From positions 1-14,089 of the forward strand of contig JAKSQI010000026.1 of NCBI GenBank assembly GCA_024404215.1: DNA of 14,089 nt. The letters run 5' to 3'. The notes under the pieces were generated by a model. It saw only the letters and a list, made by a program, of their open reading frames with translations. It had not been told where the DNA came from and searched no databases. Origin of the DNA: Oscillospiraceae bacterium. GTDB taxonomy: Bacteria; Bacillota; Clostridia; Oscillospirales; Oscillospiraceae. Shown here in pieces: positions 6,626 through 13,069 of this stretch. The stretch's first letter is position 1; every line of letters begins with the position of its first letter. The position numbers were made by a program, and so were the translations under genes.

Positions 6626-6898
6626 ATGATTCAGTGCATGGATACCGATAATCTGCATCGGCGTTTAAAGAAAATAATCGGCCAGGTTCAGGCCATTGAG
6701 CGGATGATTGATGAGGATGTCCCTTGTGAGGATATCCTTTCTCAAATCAGCGCAGCCAAGTCTGCCTTGAACAAGGCAGGGCAGGTGGTGCTGGAAGGGC
6801 ACATTCACCACTGCGTAAAGGATGCCATTGCCAGCGGCGATGAAGAGGAAATTGCAAAGTTCTCCAAAGCCATTGAGCGCTTTGCTAATATGCAGTAA
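6626..6898 (+). CDS. CsoR/FrmR-family (DUF156) metal- or thiol-responsive transcriptional repressor
   Basis: A 90-residue all-helical protein of standard family length. It opens with the conserved pattern LHRRLKKIIGQVQAIERMI (10-28) and has the ligand triad Cys34, His59, Cys63. The spacings (25 and 4) equal those of Cys36-His61-Cys65 in Mycobacterium tuberculosis CsoR. This favours Cu(I)-like or sulfur chemistry over the FrmR (C-H-E) or RcnR (C-H-H) types. However, the residue before the first Cys is Pro rather than CsoR's Tyr, and I do not see the second-shell Glu at its usual place, so copper sensing is unproven. No copper exporter, chaperone or formaldehyde gene is adjacent. The start is set by GAGGAA five bases upstream. 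It is a single-gene unit with a strong promoter and terminator, probably self-repressed; whether it also acts on the divergent symporter promoter is unknown. Confidence 0.9.
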   Translation: MIQCMDTDNLHRRLKKIIGQVQAIERMIDEDVPCEDILSQISAAKSALNKAGQVVLEGHIHHCVKDAIASGDEEEIAKFSKAIERFANMQ

Positions 6899-6903
6899 AA
6901 AAA

Positions 6904-6927
6904 GCGGCGAATTTCGCCGCTTTTTTT
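6904..6927 (+). terminator. Rho-independent terminator (possibly bidirectional) after the CsoR-like gene
   Basis: Stem GCGGCGA/TCGCCGC (6904-6910 with 6914-6920) followed by seven T (6921-6927). The matching A-run before the stem means it could also stop minus-strand transcripts arriving from the PAP2 operon. Confidence 0.9.
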
Positions 6928-6939
6928 CTTTTCGTTTTG

Positions 6940-7067
6940 CCAATCAAATTGTATTTCGCCCTCTGTCCCTGCAGGGCGGGGGTGTGGTTGGTAGGAAAAG
7001 TGAAATCCGCGGAAGCTGAGAGGGCTTTCCGCGGGCTTTGCATTCGCGTGCATTCGGTACAGGCTTA
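6940..7067. repeat. 128-base intergenic direct repeat, copy 1
   Basis: Starts CCAATCAAATTGT and contains GGGGTGTGGT, then an internal hairpin: CCGCGGAAGC (7007-7016) pairs with 7024-7034 across a GAGAG-type loop. On the minus strand the hairpin is followed by ATTTCACTTTT, so it may serve as a terminator for the minus-strand PAP2 operon. It repeats with a period of exactly 128 bases in copy 2. Confidence 0.8.
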
Positions 7068-7180
7068 CCAATCAAATTGTGTTCCGCCTTCCGTTTCCGC
7101 GGGGCGGAGGTGTGGTGCGTAGGAAGAGAGAAACCCGCGGAAGCTGAGAGGGCTTCCCACGGATTTTGCATTAGGGTGCA
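7068..7180. repeat. 128-base intergenic direct repeat, copy 2 (overlaps PAP2 gene end)
   Basis: Same start (CCAATCAAATTGT) and same order of blocks as copy 1, with the hairpin at 7135-7144/7152-7162 and a TTTTGCATT end. Similarity fades near 7180, about ten bases inside the 3' end of the PAP2 gene, whose stop codon (7171-7173) lies in the repeat. The hairpin has diverged (ACGG against CGCGG), so the copies are not recent perfect duplicates. Confidence 0.8.
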
Positions 7181-7845
7181 GACTTCCTTCGCTCCGGCAG
7201 GCCGCTGTAGGCCACCAGCCAGCCCACCAGAACAACCGGGAGAGCAGTGGCTAAATCCAGCAGGGAGTGCTGACGAAGAAAGACGGTGGACAGGCAGATG
7301 GAAAGGCACAGAAGAGTCCAAAAAATGCGCCAGCCCATTTTGGCGAAGCCCTTGGTTCGGAAGACGGCAAACCAAAGGCCAAAGGTGCCGATGATATGCA
7401 TGGAAGGGCTGACGTTGGTGGAGGGGTCCGCCCCGTAGATGACATGCGCCACCAGCCATGTCAGCAGATTGTCCCTGGGAAAGGAATTCGGCCGCAGATT
7501 CTGGCAGGTGGGCCAGATGAGAAAGACAGAAAAGGTAATGATATAGGTGGCGATGAAATAGCGAAGAAGTCTTTTTAGCTCCGGGATGTCATTCAAAAGC
7601 AGATGCAGGGTCAGCAGGGCAATAGCCCCGTGCCAGAGCACGTAGGGGATGAAGAACCACTCGCAGAAGGGAATGAACCGGTCAGCGGCGCATTCCACCA
7701 CATGATAATTCAGGGTGACCTTTTCCAGAATAAAAAAGCTGGTCAGATAAACCGGGTAAAAAAGCAGCAGCCACAAATAGCCATGGCTCCCGGTTTCCGG
7801 ATCCTGAAGACGGGAAATCAATCGGTTAGAAGACGTTGCTTTCAT
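7171..7845 (-). CDS. PAP2-superfamily membrane phosphatase (inositolphosphotransferase-like type)
   Basis: A 224-residue protein with about six hydrophobic segments. It carries the three PAP2 blocks in relaxed form: QNLRP (115-119) as motif 1, STNVSPSMH (142-150) as motif 2 with His150, and STVFLRQHSLLD (186-197) as motif 3 with Arg191, nucleophile His193 and Asp197. The PSMH and HS..D wording resembles the PAP2_3/Aur1-like branch. These enzymes dephosphorylate or transfer phospho-groups of lipid phosphates such as phosphatidate, undecaprenyl or phosphatidylglycerol phosphate; the substrate here cannot be read. The start follows GAGG at 8-base spacing. It begins 13 bases after the stop of the PF06541-like gene, so the two are one operon and may act together in the envelope. 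The last ten or so bases and the stop codon lie in an intergenic repeat, so the C-terminus may have been altered by it. Confidence 0.85.
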   Translation of the reverse strand: MKATSSNRLISRLQDPETGSHGYLWLLLFYPVYLTSFFILEKVTLNYHVVECAADRFIPFCEWFFIPYVLWHGAIALLTLHLLLNDIPELKRLLRYFIATYIITFSVFLIWPTCQNLRPNSFPRDNLLTWLVAHVIYGADPSTNVSPSMHIIGTFGLWFAVFRTKGFAKMGWRIFWTLLCLSICLSTVFLRQHSLLDLATALPVVLVGWLVAYSGLPERRKSAP

Positions 7846-7858
7846 GATAAACCTCGGA

Positions 7859-8614
7859 TTACTTGGTGTGTTTTGCTTCCCTTATGCGCTGAACTCGTTT
7901 TTCCAAAGCTTCCTGCGCTTCCTTTAAATGTTCTGCCAGTGACAGCTCAGAGGTAAAGGGGAAAAGAAAGGCAATACGGGCGTTGGTACGCTCACGGTAG
8001 ATGCGGATGTGTTGCTTCAGGGCTTCATATTTAATGATAACCTGATTCTCATCGGCAAACCGTTTCATTTTGGCGATCAGCTGAGCGGAATAAATGACAT
8101 CCAGCGTGAAAATGCCGAAGAAAAAGCCAATAACAAAGGAGAAAGCCAAATTCCGGGAGAGCCAATCCAGGGCCTGCAGGATACGGGGATGGATCAGGAA
8201 ATAGTAGGCAGCGCTGAGCAAGGCCCAGTAGAAAGAGAATTTAGGGCAAATCAAGCCCTGAAGGTTACCCCATTCCCGGCTGTAGTCCCACAGGCGGACC
8301 TTGAGCCATTTTAAACTGACGATGCCGGCCAGATATTCTATGGCCGTCATGCTGACAGCCATGGCCAGAAACAGCAGCAGATGACCGGTAAGAGCCTCAG
8401 TCAGGCCCCGGCTTTCACCGAGATTTGCCATCAGGTAAAGCACACAAAGACCGGAACCATACAGAGGGATATAAGGCCCTACGCAGAAGCCGGGATTAAT
8501 CCAGCGGTGCTCCGGATTGGCCCGGGAGAAAAAACGGCGAAAGAAAAGCTCTAAAACCCACCCGAAGAGGGAACCTATGAAAAACAGGTAGGCCAGGATT
8601 AAAAACAGACCCAT
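7859..8614 (-). CDS. multi-pass membrane protein, PF06541-like (putative ABC transporter permease / CmpB family)
   Basis: A 251-residue protein with about five or six membrane segments in the first 180 residues and a charged, helical, coiled-coil-like cytoplasmic tail (about 183-251). It shows the family pattern: FIGSLFGWVLEL near the N-terminus (12-23), INPGFCVGPYIPLYGSG (39-55), EYLAG (93-97), a RLWDYS block (107-112) and GNLQGLICPKFSFYW (116-130). The family is annotated as a putative ABC permease on thin grounds; no ATPase is adjacent here, so I infer no transport role. It is the first gene of a two-gene unit with the PAP2 phosphatase, which suggests a lipid or envelope function. The ATG follows AGAAGGGG at 4-base spacing. 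The function is not known. Confidence 0.8.
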   Translation of the reverse strand: MGLFLILAYLFFIGSLFGWVLELFFRRFFSRANPEHRWINPGFCVGPYIPLYGSGLCVLYLMANLGESRGLTEALTGHLLLFLAMAVSMTAIEYLAGIVSLKWLKVRLWDYSREWGNLQGLICPKFSFYWALLSAAYYFLIHPRILQALDWLSRNLAFSFVIGFFFGIFTLDVIYSAQLIAKMKRFADENQVIIKYEALKQHIRIYRERTNARIAFLFPFTSELSLAEHLKEAQEALEKRVQRIREAKHTK

Positions 8615-8667
8615 GATACCCCTTCTTTCTCTAAATAATTGCAGAATATCAATTTATTAGCCGACCC

Positions 8668-8673
8668 ATTGTA
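8668..8673 (-). promoter_or_regulatory. possible -10 box for the PF06541-PAP2 operon
   Basis: TACAAT on the minus strand, about 54 bases upstream of the start at 8614. A poor -35 (TTTTCT) sits 17 bases further upstream. Between here and the divergent ABC promoter (about 8690-8756) I see no gene or clear element. Confidence 0.4.
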
Positions 8674-8756
8674 CGCCTTTTTTTAGGGAAAGAAAAGGGG
8701 TTCATCTTAAGTTTACAAAAGCCCGGGAAAATCGCCGGCCGTGGCATCCGAAGGGG

Positions 8757-8784
8757 TTGACAAACAGGGGGAAGGGCCTATAAT
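8757..8784 (+). promoter_or_regulatory. promoter of the ABC exporter-MarR operon
   Basis: TTGACA (8757-8762), 16 bases, TATAAT (8779-8784): both boxes match consensus. The spacer holds a GGGGG run like that in the CsoR promoter. Confidence 0.9.
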
Positions 8785-8785
8785 G

Positions 8786-8804
8786 TTAGTTAACTAATAA
8801 TTAG
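8786..8804. promoter_or_regulatory. probable MarR operator overlapping the transcription start
   Basis: Two overlapping palindromes: the perfect 12-mer TTAGTTAACTAA (8786-8797) and CTAAT-A-ATTAG (8794-8804), directly downstream of the -10 box. MarR-family dimers bind AT-rich palindromes of this size, and a MarR gene ends this operon. A bound dimer here would block initiation. Confidence 0.65.
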
Positions 8805-8820
8805 CTTCCTAATAAGGAAG
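8805..8820 (+). other. small hairpin in the ABC operon leader
   Basis: CTTCCT-AATA-AGGAAG, a 6-bp stem with a 4-base loop ending a few bases before the AGAGG ribosome binding site of the first gene. It may stabilise the leader or affect translation start. Confidence 0.45.
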
Positions 8821-8834
8821 AAAGAGGTGTACAC

Positions 8835-10562
8835 ATGATAAAAAGACTGGCAGCATTTGTCGGGGAGAACAAAAAGGATGCTCTCCTCACGCCGGTGTTC
8901 GTGTGCCTGGAATGTGTCTTTGAGGTATTGATTCCCTTCCTCATGGCCAACATCATTGATAAGGGTGTCATTGTCGGAGACTTCGGCTACACCGTGAAAA
9001 TGGGTCTGGTACTGGCCCTTTTTGCGGTGCTTTCCGTTTGCTGCGGCATCTCGGCAGCCCGATTCAGCACGAACGCGGCATCCGGCTTCGCGTCTAATCT
9101 GCGCGGGGCACTCTTCCACAAGGTGCAGGAGTTTTCCTTCTCCAACATTGATAAGTTCTCAACCTCCAGCATCATCACCCGTCTGACAACAGACATCAAC
9201 AACATCATGCAGGCCTTTGTTGCGCTGCTTCGTATCGCTACACGAGCCCCTTTGATGATGATTGTATCTCTGGTGTTTGCCTTTTCCGTTAACGCCAGAC
9301 TGGCCACCATCTACCTGTGCGCTGTACCGGTTCTGGGCGTTTTTGTTTACTGCATGTTCAGAAAAACCTTCCCCATGTTCCAAAAGGTATTTAAGGCCTA
9401 TGACGGACTGAATGAGGTTGTTCAGGAAAATCTGACGGGCATCCGGGTGGTCAAGTCCTATGTCCGTGAAGAGCATGAGGTTAACAAATTCAATAAAGCC
9501 TCCAATGCCATCTATACCTTATTTGTCAAGGCAGAACGGGTTATGTCCTTCAACATGCCCGGCATGCAGCTGGCCATGTATGGCTGCCAGATTCTGATTT
9601 GCTGGTTCGGTGCCAACATGATTGTCAGCCACACCATGACCACGGGGCAGCTGTCCTCCATCATTGCCTATTCCGGCATGATTCTGGCCAGCCTGATGAT
9701 GCTGAGCATGGTGCTGGTCATGGTATCCATGGCAGAGGCCTCTGCCAAGCGTGCCATTGAAATTCTGGATGAGCAGAGCGACATTGTGTCCCCCGAGCTG
9801 GCGGTTACCCTGGTACCGGATGGCAGCATCACCTTTGAAAACGTTGCCTTCAGCTACTCCGGACGGGCTGACAAGAACGTTCTGGCCGGTGTGAATCTGG
9901 AAATCAAGTCCGGCCAGACCATCGGCATTCTGGGCGGTACCGGTTCCGGTAAGTCTACACTGGTTCAGATGATTCCCAGACTGTATGATGCCACGGAGGG
10001 TACCGTTAAGGTTGGCGGCATTAACGTTAAGGATTACGATGTTCAGGCCCTCCGAGATGCCGTTGCCATGGTGCTGCAGAAAAACGAGCTCTTCTCCGGC
10101 ACCATTAAGGAGAACCTGCGCTGGGGCAATGCGGAAGCCACCGATGAGGAAATCATTGAGGCTTGCAAGCTGGCCCAGGCCGATGAATTTGTGGCAACCA
10201 TGCCCGATGGCTATGACACCATGATTGAGCGCGGCGGTACCAACGTATCCGGCGGCCAGAAGCAGCGCCTTTGCATTGCCCGTGCCCTGATTAAGAAGCC
10301 TAAGATTCTCATTTTGGATGACTCCACCTCCGCTGTTGATACGGCTACCGAGGCAGCTATCCGGGAAGGCTTCCGCAGCTTTATTCCGGATACTACCAAG
10401 CTGATTATTGCCCAGCGCATTTCCTCTGTGAGGGATTGCGATGCCATTGTCGTTCTGGATGAGGGTGCCATCAGCGGCATCGGCACCCATGACGAGCTCA
10501 TGGCCAACAACAAGATTTACCGTGAGGTTTATTATTCCCAGCAGAAAGGGGGAGAAGACTGA
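8835..10562 (+). CDS. heterodimeric ABC exporter subunit with degenerate ATP site (TM287/LmrC/BmrC-like)
   Basis: A 575-residue half-transporter with six membrane helices (about 15-300) and one nucleotide-binding domain. Walker A is GGTGSGKST (367-375), Q-loop Gln415, signature VSGGQ (471-475) and Walker B ILILDD (491-496). The catalytic Glu is Asp496 and the switch His is Gln527. These two changes are the hallmark of the degenerate half of TM287/288-type exporters, while its intact signature completes the partner's active site. It likely works with the next gene product as an inner-membrane drug, lipid or peptide exporter; the substrate is unknown. The start follows AGAGG at short spacing. 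The stop overlaps the next ATG by one base (TGATG), so translation is coupled, giving equal amounts of both halves. It is the first gene of the operon with the MarR-family regulator. Confidence 0.95.
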   Translation: MIKRLAAFVGENKKDALLTPVFVCLECVFEVLIPFLMANIIDKGVIVGDFGYTVKMGLVLALFAVLSVCCGISAARFSTNAASGFASNLRGALFHKVQEFSFSNIDKFSTSSIITRLTTDINNIMQAFVALLRIATRAPLMMIVSLVFAFSVNARLATIYLCAVPVLGVFVYCMFRKTFPMFQKVFKAYDGLNEVVQENLTGIRVVKSYVREEHEVNKFNKASNAIYTLFVKAERVMSFNMPGMQLAMYGCQILICWFGANMIVSHTMTTGQLSSIIAYSGMILASLMMLSMVLVMVSMAEASAKRAIEILDEQSDIVSPELAVTLVPDGSITFENVAFSYSGRADKNVLAGVNLEIKSGQTIGILGGTGSGKSTLVQMIPRLYDATEGTVKVGGINVKDYDVQALRDAVAMVLQKNELFSGTIKENLRWGNAEATDEEIIEACKLAQADEFVATMPDGYDTMIERGGTNVSGGQKQRLCIARALIKKPKILILDDSTSAVDTATEAAIREGFRSFIPDTTKLIIAQRISSVRDCDAIVVLDEGAISGIGTHDELMANNKIYREVYYSQQKGGED

Positions 10563-12466
10563 TGCCTCCGATGCCTAGAGGAATGGGCGCTACCAAGCCC
10601 AAATCCAAAAACGCCGGTAAAACCCTAAAGCGCATTCTCGGTTATTTGATGCAGTATAAGCTGCGATTGCTTGGCATGGTGGTCTGCATCATTGCTTCTG
10701 CCTACGCTGCCGCAAAAAGCTCCCTGTTTTTAAAGACCCTGATTGACGATTACATTACCCCCATGCTTGTGGAGAAAACTCCGGACCTGATGGCAGGCTT
10801 GATTCGTGCCATCCTGCTGCTGGGTGTTGTTTTCCTGGTAGGTGTGGTATGTACCTTCCTGTATAACCGCATTATGATTCCTGTGGGACAGGGCATTTTG
10901 AAGAAGGTCCGTGACGAGATGTTCGCCAAAATGGAAACCTTGCCTATCCGTTATTTCGATGTCAATTCCCACGGCGATATCATGAGCCACTATACCAACG
11001 ATACAGACACGCTGCGTCAGTTAATTACCATGACAGTACCGCAGCTGGTAAACAGCGTTGTATCGGTGGTTGTCCTCTTGGTTTCCATGCTGTCCATCAG
11101 CTTCTGGATGACTCTGCTGACTTTGGCCTTCACGGCTCTGAACCTGTTCATCTCAGGTAAAACCGGCGGCCTTAGCGGTAAATACTTTATTACCCAGCAG
11201 CGTCAGCTTGGCGACCTGAACGGCTATATTGAAGAAATGATTAATGGCCAGAAGGTTGTTAAGGTTTTCAACCACGAACAGGATATCGTAGAAACCTTCG
11301 ATAAAAAGAATACGGCCCTGCGGGGCTCTGCCCAAAAGGCTTTCTTCATTTCCAATCTGGTCATGCCTATTATCATGAGCATCGGCTATCTGCAGTATGT
11401 AGCTTTGGCCGTTGCCGGTGCAGCCATGGCCATTGCCGGTGTGGGCGGTGTTACCCTGGGTGGCATTGTCTCCTTCCTGCAGCTGAGCAAGAGCTTCAAC
11501 CGCCCCATTGACATGATGAGTCAGCAGATTTCGGCCATTGTCATGGCTTTGGCCGGCGCGGAACGCATCTTCGAGCTCATGGATCAGGAGCCGGAGCAGG
11601 ATGGCGGAACGGTTAAGCTGGTTCGGGCCAAGTACGACCGGGACGGCGAAACCCTGCTGGAAACCGACGAGCTCACCAACATCTGGGCCTGGCGCAAGCA
11701 GAACGAGGACGGCAGCTACAGCTACCGCCGCCTGGTTGGCGACATTGTGCTGAACCACGTAGACTTTGGCTACAACGACAAGAAACAGATTCTCTACGAT
11801 ATTAACATCCAGGCCGATGCCGGCCAGAAAATTGCCTTCGTTGGACACACCGGCGCCGGCAAGACCACCATTACCAACCTGCTTAACCGCTTCTATGACA
11901 TACAGGGCGGTACCATCACCTATGACGGCATCGACATCACTCACATCTGCAAAAGCGACCTGAGACGGTCTCTGGGTGTGGTGCTGCAGGATGTTAACCT
12001 CTTTACCGGTACGGTTATGGAGAACATCCGCTACGGCCGACTGGATGCCACGGATGAGGAATGCATTGCCGCAGCCCAGCTGGCCAATGCCGACAATTTC
12101 ATTCGCCTGCTGCCCCAGGGCTACGATACCGTCCTCAGCGGGGATGGTGCCGGCCTGAGCCAGGGCCAGCGTCAGCTCATTGCCATTGCCCGTGCTGCGG
12201 TTGCGGATCCTCCGGTTATGATTTTGGATGAGGCAACCTCCAGCATTGATACCCGCACGGAGTCCATCGTTCAGAAGGGCATGGACAGCCTCATGTATGG
12301 TCGTACGGTATTCGTCATCGCTCACCGCCTGTCCACGGTTCAAAACTCCGATGTAATCATGGTTATTGATGGCGGCCATATCATTGAACGGGGCAACCAC
12401 GACAAGCTGATTGCCGAGAAGGGCCAGTATTATCGCCTTTACACCGGCGCCTTTGAGCTGGAGTAA
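10562..12466 (+). CDS. heterodimeric ABC exporter subunit with canonical ATP site (TM288/LmrD/BmrD-like)
   Basis: A 634-residue half-transporter with a basic N-terminal tail (about 1-25), six membrane helices (about 30-330) and a nucleotide-binding domain. Walker A is GHTGAGKTT (428-436), Q-loop Gln476, Walker B VMILDE (552-557) with catalytic Glu557, and switch His588. Its signature is LSQGQ (532-536) rather than LSGGQ; this weak signature faces the partner's degenerate Walker site. An insert of about 45 residues (350-395, with WAW and YRR) between the membrane and ATPase domains is the usual mark of this subunit type. It pairs with the preceding gene product; hydrolysis should occur mainly at the site formed by this subunit's Walker motifs and the partner's VSGGQ. 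The ribosome binding site AAGGGGGAG lies in the end of the previous gene. Confidence 0.95.
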   Translation: MPPMPRGMGATKPKSKNAGKTLKRILGYLMQYKLRLLGMVVCIIASAYAAAKSSLFLKTLIDDYITPMLVEKTPDLMAGLIRAILLLGVVFLVGVVCTFLYNRIMIPVGQGILKKVRDEMFAKMETLPIRYFDVNSHGDIMSHYTNDTDTLRQLITMTVPQLVNSVVSVVVLLVSMLSISFWMTLLTLAFTALNLFISGKTGGLSGKYFITQQRQLGDLNGYIEEMINGQKVVKVFNHEQDIVETFDKKNTALRGSAQKAFFISNLVMPIIMSIGYLQYVALAVAGAAMAIAGVGGVTLGGIVSFLQLSKSFNRPIDMMSQQISAIVMALAGAERIFELMDQEPEQDGGTVKLVRAKYDRDGETLLETDELTNIWAWRKQNEDGSYSYRRLVGDIVLNHVDFGYNDKKQILYDINIQADAGQKIAFVGHTGAGKTTITNLLNRFYDIQGGTITYDGIDITHICKSDLRRSLGVVLQDVNLFTGTVMENIRYGRLDATDEECIAAAQLANADNFIRLLPQGYDTVLSGDGAGLSQGQRQLIAIARAAVADPPVMILDEATSSIDTRTESIVQKGMDSLMYGRTVFVIAHRLSTVQNSDVIMVIDGGHIIERGNHDKLIAEKGQYYRLYTGAFELE

Positions 12467-12471
12467 GGCCT

Positions 12472-12918
12472 ATGGCAGACAGAAGCGACGACAGACGCAT
12501 TGGCCTGGCCATTGCCTCCCTCAGCAATCTCATGCGGCGGAAGGGGCCCGGCTCCCTGCCCATTGCCCATGAATACAATCTGACCCGTACCCAGAGCTGG
12601 ATCATTGGCTACATCTACCAGCGCCGGGGAGAGGATGTGTTCCAGAATGACATTGAGCGCAGCTTTCAAATGACCGGAGCCACGGCTACCAACATCCTCA
12701 AGCGAATGGAGAGGGACGGCCTGATTATCCGGGAGTCCCTTCCCACAGACCGCCGGAAGAAGAAGCTGATTCTCACTGAGCGGGCGGTGGAGATTTATAA
12801 AGAGGTTAAGCAGCTGCTGGAGAATAACGAGGTTCTCATGCGGCAGGGCCTGACGGAGGAGGAGCTGGACTGCTTCTTCGGCGTCATTAAAAAAATCTCC
12901 GACAATCTGCGTAAGTAA
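12472..12918 (+). CDS. MarR-family transcriptional regulator
   Basis: A 148-residue winged-helix protein of usual MarR length. Long N- and C-terminal helices for dimerisation flank a DNA-binding domain. The helix-turn-helix is about residues 57-83 (QNDIERSFQMTGATATNIL) and leads into the wing with the typical PTDRRKKKLILTE (91-103). It starts five bases after the ABC gene stop, with GGAG in the end of that gene as ribosome binding site, so it is the third gene of the exporter operon. Such regulators commonly repress their own exporter operon and release DNA when they bind the drug or a related small molecule; the palindrome at 8786-8804 is the likely target. No Cys redox pair typical of OhrR/SarZ-type sensors is visible (a lone Cys at 134). 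Confidence 0.93.
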   Translation: MADRSDDRRIGLAIASLSNLMRRKGPGSLPIAHEYNLTRTQSWIIGYIYQRRGEDVFQNDIERSFQMTGATATNILKRMERDGLIIRESLPTDRRKKKLILTERAVEIYKEVKQLLENNEVLMRQGLTEEELDCFFGVIKKISDNLRK

Positions 12919-12924
12919 GCTCCC

Positions 12925-12957
12925 AACCCCCAAGGGCCATGCCTTCGGGGGTTCTTT
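12925..12957 (+). terminator. Rho-independent terminator of the ABC-MarR operon
   Basis: Stem AACCCCC/GGGGGTT (12925-12931 with 12947-12953) extended by AAGG/CCTT across one bulged base, loop GCCATG, then CTTT. The T tract is short, so readthrough is possible. Confidence 0.7.
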
Positions 12958-12969
12958 CATCCTCCGCCA

Positions 12970-13000
12970 TTGACAAGAGGCCGGAATGGTGCTTTACTAT
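12970..13000 (+). promoter_or_regulatory. promoter of dapF
   Basis: A perfect -35 TTGACA (12970-12975), then either TTTACT (17-base spacer) or TACTAT (12995-13000, 19-base spacer). The start point would fall near 13003-13008, some 65 bases before the dapF start. Confidence 0.6.
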
Positions 13001-13012
13001 ACAGGTAAAAGC

Positions 13013-13047
13013 AAGGGCGCTTTGGTTGGTACCAATGCGCCTTTTTT
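13013..13047 (+). terminator. terminator-like hairpin in the dapF leader
   Basis: A 14-position stem (13013-13026 with 13031-13044; one T-T mismatch, one G-T pair) with loop TGGT, followed by T (six in a row at 13042-13047, the first three inside the stem). It lies between the predicted dapF promoter and the dapF start codon. It may be a second terminator for the upstream operon or an attenuator for dapF; the sequence alone does not decide. Confidence 0.65.
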
Positions 13048-13069
13048 CTGTTTGGAAAGGATGAAGGCT

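Noticed and set aside
6937..7459. Small frames on both strands across the 128-base repeats (6937-7122 +, 6944-7459 -)
   Set aside because: Their translations simply repeat the same peptide because the DNA repeats; no start signals and no protein-like character.
11153..12400. 415-codon minus-strand frame opposite the second ABC gene, and 323-codon frame 9519-10490 opposite the first
   Set aside because: Both are antisense to strongly conserved ATPase domains and show only low-complexity Asn/Gly/His/Ala-rich translations.
12986..13069. Longer DapF start at 12986 with a GAGG five bases upstream
   Set aside because: The 28 added residues do not resemble DapF and would be encoded by the promoter -10 region and the leader hairpin; the family N-terminus begins at 13070.
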